Shown here in pieces: positions 1 through 6,993 of a DNA stretch of 19,771 nt. Made by a program: the position numbers and the translations under genes. The DNA is from an uncultured Blautia sp. (GTDB lineage Bacteria > Bacillota > Clostridia > Lachnospirales > Lachnospiraceae), in contig URXG01000044.1 in assembly GCA_900551715.1 (NCBI GenBank), positions 1-19,771 on the forward strand, written 5' to 3'. Positions within the stretch are counted from its first letter, which is position 1. Each line of letters begins with the position of its first letter. The notes under the pieces are model-generated. The model saw only the letters and a list, made by a program, of their open reading frames with translations. It was not told the origin of the DNA and searched no databases.

Positions 1-35
1 AATTCATCTCACTACCTGAAGAGGTAGGAGAATTC
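1..35. repeat. Imperfect palindrome, possible mobile-element end
   Basis: A perfect 6-bp stem, CTACCT (12-17) with AGGTAG (22-27), closes a GAAG tetraloop. Pairing continues outward with bulges until AATTC (1-5) meets GAATT (30-34), about 13 bp in all. There is no T-tract after it, so it is a poor intrinsic terminator. The shape resembles the sub-terminal imperfect hairpins of IS200/IS605-type (tnpB-bearing) elements, but no transposase is in the window and the structure runs to the left edge. The mobile-element reading is an inference from memory of the family. Confidence 0.35.
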
Positions 36-97
36 TTGTTATATATTATGTTAAAGCATATTCCTGTTGCTCTGTCAATGAGAGGAAGAAATCATAA

Positions 98-298
98 TTA
101 TGCTTCTTTTTTGAAAGCAAAGATGTCATTGGGTGTGCAGTCAAGAATATTACAGAGTTTTTCGATAGTGAGAACAGTAACATTCTGATTTTTACGCAGC
201 TGATCCAGTGTATGTTTGTCAATGCCCTGGTTGATCAGTGCATATTGAGAAATCCTGCGTTTCTGCATGGTATCCCATAAAGGACTATAATCAATCAT
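98..298 (-). CDS. Small XRE/Cro-type DNA-binding regulator
   Basis: This is a 66-aa protein made almost wholly of one Cro/CI-type helix-turn-helix, about residues 14-60. The pattern is typical: YALINQGIDKHTLDQLRKN around the recognition helices, then TIEKLCNILDCTPNDIF. Such stand-alone regulators bind short palindromes and often control themselves. The ATG at 296-298 is chosen because GGTGGAGG lies just upstream of it on the minus strand; the frame is open back to 562, but that part overlaps a divergent gene and reads as non-coding. The gene is divergent from the unknown gene at 463, and the gap holds a palindrome (372-397) that is the obvious candidate operator. The family call is firm; targets are unknown. 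Confidence 0.85.
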   Translation of the reverse strand: MIDYSPLWDTMQKRRISQYALINQGIDKHTLDQLRKNQNVTVLTIEKLCNILDCTPNDIFAFKKEA

Positions 299-346
299 GT
301 TACCTCCACCTTTTCCAGAATTTGGCAAAAAATACCAGATATTTTC

Positions 347-352
347 ATTATA
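347..352 (-). promoter_or_regulatory. Candidate -10 box for the XRE gene
   Basis: On the minus strand 347-352 reads TATAAT, about 50 bases before the XRE start codon. No good -35 box is present at the expected distance (about 370-375). The palindrome at 372-397 covers that -35 area, which would suit repression or activation by a bound regulator. Confidence 0.5.
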
Positions 353-371
353 GATGGCGAATGAAATAAAA

Positions 372-397
372 AATATGGTGGACATATTCACCATATT
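372..397. promoter_or_regulatory. Palindromic operator candidate between divergent genes
   Basis: AATATGGTG (372-380) and CACCATATT (389-397) are perfect 9-bp inverted copies separated by 8 bases. The site lies across the spacer and -35 box of the plus-strand promoter (379-406) and over the expected -35 region of the minus-strand XRE promoter. That position is what one expects for a shared, autoregulatory operator of the XRE protein. The repeat is seen directly; the partner is inferred. Confidence 0.6.
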
Positions 398-406
398 CGA
401 TATAAT
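379..406 (+). promoter_or_regulatory. Sigma-A type promoter for the unknown gene at 463
   Basis: TGGACA (379-384) is followed after 16 bases by a perfect TATAAT (401-406). Transcription would start near 413, leaving a 5' leader of about 50 bases before the gene at 463. The inverted repeat 372-397 overlaps the -35 box and spacer. Confidence 0.7.
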
Positions 407-462
407 TTTAAATAAAGAAACAAAAAAGTACATCGAGAGAGAATTATGGGAGGCAGTTGCCA

Positions 463-846
463 TTGAATATGGAACGTTTATACTATGATGAAAAGCAAAA
501 GCTGTTGTCTGAGTTGCGAAAAGAGATACAGGAGCAAGAAAAGCAGATACCGGACAGAACATCCGGCAGATGCCGGCGATTTACGGAGCTTGCAGAAGAA
601 GCCACCTGGTTTGCAAAAGCAGCAGGATGTAATATCCGGATTCAGGTACTGACAGATCGGTCAGCCATGATAAGGATGCAGACAGACCGGATCCATTTTC
701 TCAGCGACGGTGAGACTGACAGAGAAGAGAAGGAGATTTTACAGAAGTTATTACAGGAAGCAGAATACGTGCATATGGGAACAGACAAAAGAGAGGAAAA
801 AACAGTGCTCTTGTTGGAATTTGGATTTGATATTTCACATGAATAA
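463..846 (+). CDS. Hypothetical charged cytoplasmic protein
   Basis: I do not recognise this protein of about 127 aa. It has no signal peptide or membrane segment. The N-terminus (YYDEKQKLLSELRKEIQEQE) is a likely amphipathic helix or coiled coil, the middle has a short alternating stretch (IRIQVLTDRSAMIRMQ) that looks like beta strands, and the C-terminus is rich in Glu and Lys. The start is uncertain: a GGGAGG site at 448-453 sits 9 bases from TTG at 463, 3 bases from TTG at 457 and 15 bases from the only nearby ATG at 469. I prefer 463 on spacing. A clear promoter and operator lie upstream and the gene is divergent from an XRE regulator, so it is probably real and controlled by it. Confidence 0.65.
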   Translation: MNMERLYYDEKQKLLSELRKEIQEQEKQIPDRTSGRCRRFTELAEEATWFAKAAGCNIRIQVLTDRSAMIRMQTDRIHFLSDGETDREEKEILQKLLQEAEYVHMGTDKREEKTVLLLEFGFDISHE

Positions 847-859
847 GGTGTCAGGCATC

Positions 860-888
860 TTGCAAATCCATACACTAGCATGTATAAT
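860..888 (+). promoter_or_regulatory. Sigma-A type promoter for the secreted Ig-like protein
   Basis: TTGCAA (860-865), a 17-base spacer and a perfect TATAAT (883-888). It starts 14 bases after the stop of the preceding gene and about 40 bases before the ATG at 928, so the secreted protein has its own transcript. Confidence 0.75.
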
Positions 889-927
889 TTCATTTAAAGA
901 TATTAAAAAAGAAGGAGAGCGAAAAAC

Positions 928-1581
928 ATGAAGAAAACATTAAAGAAACTGATCACAATTGTAGTAGCAATGGCCATGATAGTAGCAATGGCAGTTCCGG
1001 CATTTGCATACGGTGAATCTGTAAAGGTGTACAAGAAACAGTCTGTTACTCTGTACCCGGCACAGTCTGCCAAGAACAGATTCATATCAAATTCCTGGGT
1101 CATCGGATACATAGGAAACAAAAAAGCTACGGTGAAGTCCAGTAATTCCAAAGTAGCATCTGTGGAAACATATGCAGAATGTATTATTGAGACTGCCAAG
1201 AAAGCCGGAAAAACAACTATCTCAGTAAAGGCAGACAACAAGACTTACAAATGCGCACTGACCGTATCCAAGTATAAAAATCCCGTTGCATCTGTTAAAA
1301 TCGGAAACAAGACTGTATCCGGTAAGAAATTTAATAACAGTGCAGTATTAACAGCCAAATATTCTCAGTATGCAGGTAAGAAAACAGCAGTCAAATTTAA
1401 CCTGAAAAAAGGCTGGAAGCTGCAGTTTGTAGAATATGCAAAGAAAAAATGGCTGAGATCAGAGGAAATGAAGAATGGAGGCAAAGTTTCTGTTTCCGGT
1501 GGATCTGGTTTTGAAGTAATAGCAGGTGTAAAAAATACAAAAACAGGTCAGATGGAAAGCGTGGTAGTTTGTTTTAAATAA
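928..1581 (+). CDS. Secreted Ig-like (Big_2-type) protein
   Basis: This 217-aa protein starts with a classical Sec signal peptide: basic MKKTLKK, a hydrophobic core to about residue 23, and an AFA cleavage motif at 25-27. The mature part is a basic, beta-rich domain. The stretch around KATVKSSNSKVASVETYAE, then KKAGKTTISVKADNKTYKCALTV (in pieces, about residues 66-112), is the signature of bacterial Ig-like group 2 domains, which occur in surface proteins of Gram-positive gut bacteria. No LPXTG anchor, repeat wall-binding module or catalytic domain is visible, so it is probably released or held by charge. AAGGAGAG at 912-919 is a good ribosome site. Its own promoter and a terminator frame it as a single-gene unit. 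The ligand is unknown. Confidence 0.75.
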   Translation: MKKTLKKLITIVVAMAMIVAMAVPAFAYGESVKVYKKQSVTLYPAQSAKNRFISNSWVIGYIGNKKATVKSSNSKVASVETYAECIIETAKKAGKTTISVKADNKTYKCALTVSKYKNPVASVKIGNKTVSGKKFNNSAVLTAKYSQYAGKKTAVKFNLKKGWKLQFVEYAKKKWLRSEEMKNGGKVSVSGGSGFEVIAGVKNTKTGQMESVVVCFK

Positions 1582-1591
1582 TAAGTCAGGG

Positions 1592-1618
1592 AAAAGGTGT
1601 CTTTGAGGCACCTTTTTT
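1592..1618 (+). terminator. Rho-independent terminator after the secreted protein
   Basis: AAAAGGTGTC and GGCACCTTTT pair around a TTTGA loop (one G-T wobble), followed by a six-T run. It lies 10 bases after the stop codon. Confidence 0.9.
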
Positions 1619-1691
1619 GCTTTTATTGTTGCAGGTATCAGCCCTTATAGAGTAAACTGTATTCATAGAATTTTACAGAAAGGGACAGAGG

Positions 1692-1856
1692 ATGTTTTTA
1701 AAGAAATTTTTTAAATCTGCAAAAACAGTTTCCAAAAAAATCTCCGGATTAGGAAAAAAGAAAAAATACTATGTAAGGATACGAACATACAAAGCAGCAG
1801 GCAAAACCAGATATTATTCTGGATGGTCAAAAGTAAAGTCTGTAAAAACAAAGTAG
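1692..1856 (+). CDS. 54-aa basic Fn3-like fragment protein
   Basis: A short open frame of 54 codons with AAAGGGA 7 bases ahead of the ATG. The N-terminal third is a Lys/Phe-rich amphipathic stretch. The rest, KKKKYYVRIRTYKAAG then KTRYYSGWSKVKSVKTK, matches the last strands of the fibronectin type III-like repeats that close many Lachnospiraceae surface proteins (pattern YYVRVRxYK...YYSxWSxVKxVK). A complete domain needs about 85-90 residues, so only the C-terminal half is present, with no signal peptide. It could be a decayed end of a larger surface protein or a genuine small cationic protein. It lies between a terminator and the MerR fusion gene (47-base gap). Confidence 0.55.
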   Translation: MFLKKFFKSAKTVSKKISGLGKKKKYYVRIRTYKAAGKTRYYSGWSKVKSVKTK

Positions 1857-1903
1857 ACCCAAAATAAAGAAAGGCAAACTGCATGGAGAGGAGGTGAAAT
1901 ACC

Positions 1904-3088
1904 ATGAGCAGACTACCGGGATATTATTCCTCAGGAGAGTTCGCCAGAATGGCCCACATCACAAAAAAGACCATACGTTATTACGATGAACATAATATTT
2001 TGAAACCATCGCTGGTAAATGATAAGGGTGCCAGATTCTATACGGATGAGGATTTTGCCAGGCTTCATCAGATTTTGTTTCTGAAATACCTGGGATTTTC
2101 TCTGGATGATATCCGGGAGATGACCATTCGGAATTCCGACCATCATTTTATGTCAGAATTCCTTCATTTGCAGATGGGATTTCTGGAAGAGAGAATGGAG
2201 CAGATGGAGCTTATGAAGCAGGCACTTTCTGATGCTTCCAGAGCTGTCGATAATGGAGAAACCGTAGACTGGAGTCAGATGCTGACGCTGGTGAACCTTA
2301 ACGAGATGGAGCAGAAATTAAAGAAGCAGTATCTGAATTCTTCTAATATTACTGCACGTATCACACTTCATAATGAGTTTTCCCGGAACAGTCAGGGCTG
2401 GTTCCCCTGGGTATATCAGCAATGCCAGATCCGGTCAGGAGAAAGGGTGCTGGAACTGGGATGTGGGGATGCTTCCCTATGGACAGAAAATATGGATCTG
2501 CTGCCATCGGATGTGACGGTAGTGCTTTCGGATATTTCTGACGGTATGGTCCGGGATGTGAAGAAATCCATTGGGACAGAGGATCGGAGATTTCAATATG
2601 AAGTAATGGATGCCCATCACATCAATGCTACAGATCATTCAGTGGATCTTATTATCGCCAACCATGTGCTTTTTTACTGTGAAGATCTTCCAAAGGTCTG
2701 TCAGGAAGTGGTCCGGGTGCTGAAACCGGGGGGACGGTTTGTGTGCAGTACTTATGGAGATGCCCATATGAGGGAGATCAGCCAGCTGGTGCAGGAGTTT
2801 GATGACCGGATTCTTCTTTCTGCGGACCGGCTTTATGAACGTTTTGGCAAGGAAAACGGGGCAGAGCTTCTGGATAAATTTTTCAGTCAGGTTCAGTGGC
2901 AGCAGTATGAGGATTCCCTGAATGTAACAGATGCAGATGCTCTGATATCCTATGTGTTGTCCTGTCATGGAAACCAGAACCGTTATATTGTAAACAGATA
3001 CAAGGATTTTCAGGCCTTTGTGGAGAAAAAAACATCAAAAGGCTTTCATATCACCAAGGATGCAGGGGTATTTCTGGCAATGATCTGA
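1904..3088 (+). CDS. MerR-type regulator fused to a SAM methyltransferase
   Basis: A 394-aa two-domain protein. Residues about 7-75 are a MerR winged helix (YYSSGEFARMAHITKKTIRYYDEHNILKP, in pieces, then FYTDEDFARLHQILFLKYLG), followed by the usual dimerisation helix (about 82-120, Met/Glu-rich). Residues about 175-300 are a class I SAM-dependent methyltransferase: motif I VLELGCGDAS (182-191), acidic strand-2 end LSDIS (208-212), DAHHIN (236-241) and the post-motif VLKPGGRFV (272-280). The fusion suggests a regulator that senses or modifies its ligand, with the methyltransferase replacing the normal MerR effector domain; the substrate cannot be read from the sequence. AGGAGGTG at 1889-1896 sets the start. 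No resistance pump or metal gene lies next to it. Confidence 0.85.
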   Translation: MSRLPGYYSSGEFARMAHITKKTIRYYDEHNILKPSLVNDKGARFYTDEDFARLHQILFLKYLGFSLDDIREMTIRNSDHHFMSEFLHLQMGFLEERMEQMELMKQALSDASRAVDNGETVDWSQMLTLVNLNEMEQKLKKQYLNSSNITARITLHNEFSRNSQGWFPWVYQQCQIRSGERVLELGCGDASLWTENMDLLPSDVTVVLSDISDGMVRDVKKSIGTEDRRFQYEVMDAHHINATDHSVDLIIANHVLFYCEDLPKVCQEVVRVLKPGGRFVCSTYGDAHMREISQLVQEFDDRILLSADRLYERFGKENGAELLDKFFSQVQWQQYEDSLNVTDADALISYVLSCHGNQNRYIVNRYKDFQAFVEKKTSKGFHITKDAGVFLAMI

Positions 3089-3121
3089 AAAAAATACACA
3101 AAAATACAAAAATAATACTTG

Positions 3122-3144
3122 AAGGTGCCCCAGGGGCACCTTTT
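3122..3144 (+). terminator. Terminator after the MerR fusion gene
   Basis: AAGGTGCC pairs with GGCACCTT around CCAGG, followed by a short T-run. It is close in sequence to the terminator at 1592-1618 (shared AAGGTG and GCACCTTTT arms). Confidence 0.85.
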
Positions 3145-3202
3145 ATTATGGTATCAGTTAGAGGAAACAAGTCAATAATGAAAGTATAAGGAGAAATAAA
3201 AA

Positions 3203-4222
3203 ATGAAGATTATTGTTACCGGCGGCGCCGGATTTATCGGAAGCAACTTTGTATTTCATATGTTAAAGAAATATCCGGATTATCGTATCATCTGTCTGGA
3301 CTGTCTGACCTATGCAGGAAACTTATCTACACTTGCACCGGTTATGGACAACCCGAATTTCCGTTTTGTCAAAGAAAGCATCACAGACAGAGAAGCTGTT
3401 TATAAACTTTTTGAAGAAGAACATCCAGACATGGTTGTAAACTTTGCAGCAGAAAGTCATGTTGACCGTTCCATCGAAAACCCGGAAGTTTTTCTGGATA
3501 CCAATATTAAGGGAACAGCAGTACTGATGGATGCCTGCCGCAAATATGGCATCAAGAGATATCATCAGGTATCTACCGATGAAGTTTATGGAGATCTGCC
3601 TCTGGACAGACCGGACCTTTTCTTTACAGAAGAGACTCCGATCCACACAAGCAGCCCATACAGTGCATCCAAGGCTTCTGCAGACCTTCTGGTTCTGGCT
3701 TATCACAGAACTTATGGACTGCCGGTTTCTATCAGCCGCTGCTCCAACAACTACGGACCATATCATTTCCCGGAAAAACTGATTCCGCTGATGATCGCCA
3801 ACGCTCTTAATGACAAACCTCTTCCTGTTTATGGAGAAGGTCTGAATGTTCGTGACTGGCTTTATGTAGAAGACCATTGCAAGGCCATTGACCTGATCAT
3901 CCACAAGGGACGTGAAGGAGAAGTTTACAATGTAGGCGGACACAACGAGAAACAGAACATCGAGATCGTTAAACTGATCTGCAAAGAACTTGGCAAACCG
4001 GAAAGTCTGATCACACATGTGGGAGACCGTAAGGGTCACGATATGCGTTATGCTATCGATCCAACCAAGATCCACAACGAACTTGGCTGGCTGCCGGAAA
4101 CAAAATTCGAAGATGGTATCAAGAAGACAATCAAATGGTACCTGGACAACCGTGAATGGTGGGAAACGATCATCAGTGGTGAGTATCAGAATTACTACGA
4201 AAAAATGTATGGAGACAGATAG
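3203..4222 (+). CDS. rfbB: dTDP-glucose 4,6-dehydratase
   Basis: This enzyme (RmlB, EC 4.2.1.46) converts dTDP-D-glucose to dTDP-4-dehydro-6-deoxy-D-glucose, the second step of dTDP-L-rhamnose synthesis in the cytosol. The 339-aa chain is an extended short-chain dehydrogenase: NAD-binding TGGAGFIGS at 6-14, AAESHVDRSI at 82-91, the catalytic Thr125-Asp126-Glu127 triad of TDEVYG, and Tyr153/Lys157 in YSASK. Length and motifs are full and normal. AAGGAG lies 9 bases before the ATG. It is first in a four-gene operon, rfbB-rfbD-rfbC-rfbA, with only 3 bases to rfbD. I see no convincing promoter in the 58 bases between the upstream terminator and the gene. Confidence 0.97.
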   Translation: MKIIVTGGAGFIGSNFVFHMLKKYPDYRIICLDCLTYAGNLSTLAPVMDNPNFRFVKESITDREAVYKLFEEEHPDMVVNFAAESHVDRSIENPEVFLDTNIKGTAVLMDACRKYGIKRYHQVSTDEVYGDLPLDRPDLFFTEETPIHTSSPYSASKASADLLVLAYHRTYGLPVSISRCSNNYGPYHFPEKLIPLMIANALNDKPLPVYGEGLNVRDWLYVEDHCKAIDLIIHKGREGEVYNVGGHNEKQNIEIVKLICKELGKPESLITHVGDRKGHDMRYAIDPTKIHNELGWLPETKFEDGIKKTIKWYLDNREWWETIISGEYQNYYEKMYGDR

Positions 4223-4225
4223 ATT

Positions 4226-5173
4226 ATGAAGATTTTTGTTACAGGAGTAGGCGGACAGTTAGGTCATGATGTGATGAATGAGCTGAACAGCCGGGGATAT
4301 GAGGGCACAGGCTCTGATATCCAGCCTGTCTACAGTGGTGTTCAGGACGGAACCTATGTCTGCACTGCCGATTACAGACAGATGGATATTACAGATAAAG
4401 ATTCTGTAAAAAATATCCTGGAGCAGGTGAAGCCGGAAGTGGTGATCCACTGTGCAGCCTGGACTGCTGTAGATGCAGCAGAAGATGAAGACAAAAAAGA
4501 AACTGTACGTAAGGTAAATGCTGCAGGTACACAGAATATTGCAGATATCTGCAAAGAGCTGGACTGCAAAATGGTGTACATCAGTACAGACTATGTATTT
4601 AATGGTCAGGGAACAGAACCATGGCAGCCGGACTGCAAAGATTATGCACCGCTGAATGTTTACGGAGCTACCAAGCTTCAGGGAGAGCTGGCTGTTTCTG
4701 AAACTCTGGAGAAATATTTTATCGTGCGTATTGCATGGGTATTCGGAAGAAATGGCAAGAACTTTATCAAGACCATGCTGAATGTGGCAAAGACACATGA
4801 TCATCTGAAAGTAGTCAATGACCAGATCGGTACACCTACTTATACTTATGACCTTGCCAGACTTCTGGTGGATATGATCGGTACAGAAAAGTATGGTTAT
4901 TATCATGCAACCAATGAGGGTGGTTACATCAGCTGGTATGATTTTACAAAAGAGATTTTCCGTCAGGCTGTGGAACTGGGCCATACAGAATATGCCGAGG
5001 ATAAGGTGACAGTGACGCCTGTTACTACAGAAGAATACGGCGTATCCAAGGCTGCCAGACCATTTAACAGCAGACTGGACAAGAGTAAACTGGCTGAGAA
5101 TGGTTTTGAGCCTCTGCCAACCTGGCAGGATGCTCTTCACAGATATCTGGTGGACGTTATCGATACTCTGTGA
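4226..5173 (+). CDS. rfbD: dTDP-4-dehydrorhamnose reductase
   Basis: RmlD (EC 1.1.1.133) performs the last step, reducing dTDP-4-dehydro-L-rhamnose to dTDP-L-rhamnose with NAD(P)H. The 315-aa protein has the cofactor motif TGVGGQLG at 6-13, HCAAWTAVDAAE at 75-86, STDYVFNG at 120-127 and the catalytic YGATK (Tyr146, Lys150). It is a little longer than many RmlD proteins, mainly through an extra loop near residues 34-50. It starts 3 bases after rfbB stops, so the two are likely translationally coupled. Gene order places the last enzyme before the epimerase and the transferase, which is common and carries no functional meaning. Confidence 0.96.
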   Translation: MKIFVTGVGGQLGHDVMNELNSRGYEGTGSDIQPVYSGVQDGTYVCTADYRQMDITDKDSVKNILEQVKPEVVIHCAAWTAVDAAEDEDKKETVRKVNAAGTQNIADICKELDCKMVYISTDYVFNGQGTEPWQPDCKDYAPLNVYGATKLQGELAVSETLEKYFIVRIAWVFGRNGKNFIKTMLNVAKTHDHLKVVNDQIGTPTYTYDLARLLVDMIGTEKYGYYHATNEGGYISWYDFTKEIFRQAVELGHTEYAEDKVTVTPVTTEEYGVSKAARPFNSRLDKSKLAENGFEPLPTWQDALHRYLVDVIDTL

Positions 5174-5219
5174 TAACAGAAAGACAGTAAAGTTACGATG
5201 TTTCAGAATTAGGAGATGA

Positions 5220-5834
5220 ATGACAATGGGTCAGATTAAAGTACAGAAAAATGTTGGTGGTATTGAAGGTTTATGTGTGATCGAACCTGCAGTTCATGGA
5301 GATTCCAGAGGATATTTCATGGAGACATACAACCAGAGAGATATGGAAGAGGCAGGGCTGAACATGGTATTTGTTCAGGATAATCAGTCCTGTTCCACCA
5401 AGGGTGTTCTTCGTGGACTTCACTTCCAGAAAGAGTTCCCACAGGGTAAACTGGTTCGTGTGATCAAGGGTTCTGTATATGATGTTGCAGTGGATCTGCG
5501 AAGCAGTTCCGAAACTTATGGCAAGTATTTCGGAATTGAACTGACAGAGGAAAACAAGAAGCAGTTCTATATTCCGGAAGGTTTTGCACATGGTTTCCTG
5601 GTGCTTTCTGATATTGCAGAATTCTGTTACAAATGTACAGATTTTTATCATCCGGGAGATGAAGGTGGTATGGCATGGAATGATCCGGAGATCGGTATCC
5701 AGTGGCCGAAACTTCAGGGCGAATACAAAGGAACTGCATCTGCAGAAGGCTATACTCTGGACGACGGAACAGCTCTGAACTTAAGTGACAAAGACCAGAA
5801 ATGGCTGGGAATCAAAGATACATTTAAATTTTAA
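5220..5834 (+). CDS. rfbC: dTDP-4-dehydrorhamnose 3,5-epimerase
   Basis: RmlC (EC 5.1.3.13) epimerises C3 and C5 of dTDP-4-dehydro-6-deoxyglucose, the third step of the pathway. The 204-aa cupin shows the family blocks GDSRGYFMETYN (28-39), VLRGLHFQ with the catalytic His68, KLVRVIKGSVYDVAVDLR (77-94), YIPEGFAHGFLVLS (117-130) and the YKCTDFY segment (137-143), which carries the usual tyrosines. The C-terminus is about 15-20 residues longer than the shortest family members. AGGAGA at 5211-5216 is 3 bases from ATG 5220 and 9 from the in-frame ATG 5226, so the protein may start two residues later (MGQIKV). Confidence 0.95.
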   Translation: MTMGQIKVQKNVGGIEGLCVIEPAVHGDSRGYFMETYNQRDMEEAGLNMVFVQDNQSCSTKGVLRGLHFQKEFPQGKLVRVIKGSVYDVAVDLRSSSETYGKYFGIELTEENKKQFYIPEGFAHGFLVLSDIAEFCYKCTDFYHPGDEGGMAWNDPEIGIQWPKLQGEYKGTASAEGYTLDDGTALNLSDKDQKWLGIKDTFKF

Positions 5835-5888
5835 TTTTGATAAGGAACCGCTGTCTTGAGAACAGAAGGTTCAGGAGGAAAATGGAGA

Positions 5889-6785
5889 ATGAAAGGTATT
5901 ATTCTTGCCGGAGGATCCGGTACACGTCTTTACCCGCTGACAATGGTAACTTCCAAACAGTTACTTCCAATCTATGACAAACCGATGATCTATTATCCAA
6001 TGTCTGTACTGATGAATGCAGGAATCAGAGATATTCTGATCATCTCCACACCACAGGATACACCGAGATTCCAGGAGCTTCTTGGTGACGGACATCAGTT
6101 TGGTGTGGAACTTACTTATGCAGTTCAGCCAAGCCCTGACGGACTGGCTCAGGCATTTATCATCGGAGAAGAATTCATCGGTGATGATACGGTAGCAATG
6201 GTTCTGGGAGACAATATTTTTGCAGGACATGGCTTTAATAAGCGTCTGAAGGCTGCTGTGGAGAATGCAGAATCAGGAAAGGGCGCAACTGTATTTGGCT
6301 ATTATGTAGACGATCCGGAGCGTTTCGGTATTGTGGAATTTGACCACAGCGGAAAAGCTGTTTCCATCGAAGAGAAACCGGAACATCCAAAGAGCAATTA
6401 CTGTGTAACAGGTCTTTATTTCTACGACAATCGTGTAGTAGAATATGCCAAAAATCTGAAACCAAGTGCCAGAGGAGAACTGGAGATCACAGATCTGAAC
6501 CGTATTTATCTTGAGGACGGAGATCTGAATGTTGAGCTTCTGGGACAGGGATTTACCTGGCTGGATACCGGTACACATGAGAGCCTGGTAGATGCAACAA
6601 ACTTTGTAAAAACAGTAGAAACACATCAGCACCGCAAGATCGCCTGCCTGGAAGAGATCGCATATCTCAACGGCTGGATCACCAAAGAAGAAGTGCTGAA
6701 AACATACGAACTTGTTAAGAAAAATCAGTATGGCCAGTACCTGAAAGACGTACTGGATGGAAAGTACAGAGAACAGCTGTACTAA
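5889..6785 (+). CDS. rfbA: Glucose-1-phosphate thymidylyltransferase
   Basis: RmlA (EC 2.7.7.24) joins dTTP and glucose-1-phosphate to give dTDP-glucose, the committed and feedback-inhibited step of dTDP-L-rhamnose synthesis. The 298-aa chain from ATG 5889 has the nucleotidyltransferase signature LAGGSGTRLYPLT at 6-18, TSKQLLPIYDKPM at 21-33, the metal-binding LGDNIF (106-111) and EEKPEHPKSN with the TGLYFYD strand. AGGAGG at 5873-5878 is 10 bases from this ATG; an upstream in-frame TTG (5856) would add 11 residues unlike the family. It is the last gene of the operon. No glycosyltransferase follows, so the rhamnose must be used by enzymes encoded elsewhere. Confidence 0.97.
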   Translation: MKGIILAGGSGTRLYPLTMVTSKQLLPIYDKPMIYYPMSVLMNAGIRDILIISTPQDTPRFQELLGDGHQFGVELTYAVQPSPDGLAQAFIIGEEFIGDDTVAMVLGDNIFAGHGFNKRLKAAVENAESGKGATVFGYYVDDPERFGIVEFDHSGKAVSIEEKPEHPKSNYCVTGLYFYDNRVVEYAKNLKPSARGELEITDLNRIYLEDGDLNVELLGQGFTWLDTGTHESLVDATNFVKTVETHQHRKIACLEEIAYLNGWITKEEVLKTYELVKKNQYGQYLKDVLDGKYREQLY

Positions 6786-6872
6786 GAGTCTATGGCAGTT
6801 TATAACAAAGGGAATGAAACCAAAAAGAAGACTGCTTCAGCATCTAGCCTGTATGCTCAAAATTAAAAGTAC

Positions 6873-6919
6873 AAAAGCTTTCTGTGGAATGTATGATAGA
6901 ATTCCCAGGAAGCTTTTTT
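6873..6919 (+). terminator. Strong terminator of the rfb operon
   Basis: The arms 6873-6890 and 6901-6917 pair over 17 bp with one bulged T and one wobble, starting AAAAGCTT/AAGCTTTT, followed by a six-T run. It separates rfbA from the glmS promoter. Confidence 0.92.
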
Positions 6920-6964
6920 ACGTACGCCTGTGTGATATAGATCTGTCTGCAGGCACAACGAAAC

Positions 6965-6993
6965 TTGCAACTTCTGTACAGATGTGTTAGAAT
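6965..6993 (+). promoter_or_regulatory. Extended -10 promoter of glmS
   Basis: TTGCAA (6965-6970), a 17-base spacer ending in TGT (extended -10), then TAGAAT (6988-6993). Transcription would start near 7000, giving a leader of about 70 bases, too short for the glmS ribozyme, whose GCGCC-type core I also do not find in 6786-7070. Confidence 0.75.

Noticed and set aside
299..562. N-terminal extension of the XRE frame
   Set aside because: The extra residues cross the divergent promoter and the gene at 463; a strong ribosome site marks the start at 298.
3119..3149. TTGAAG and TATTAT as a promoter for the rfb operon
   Set aside because: The spacing is 19 bases and the region is occupied by the terminator stem, so it is not convincing.
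3323..5140. Long minus-strand frames across the rfb genes
   Set aside because: They mirror codon-biased plus-strand genes, have Cys/His/Ile-rich random composition and lack ribosome sites.
6926..6954. GCCTG/CAGGC stem upstream of the glmS promoter as a riboswitch
   Set aside because: It is only 5 bp with a large loop and lies before the predicted transcription start, so it would not be in the glmS RNA.
6757..6990. 77-aa plus-strand frame overlapping the end of rfbA
   Set aside because: It starts inside rfbA in another frame, runs through the terminator hairpin and has no ribosome site or family-like content.
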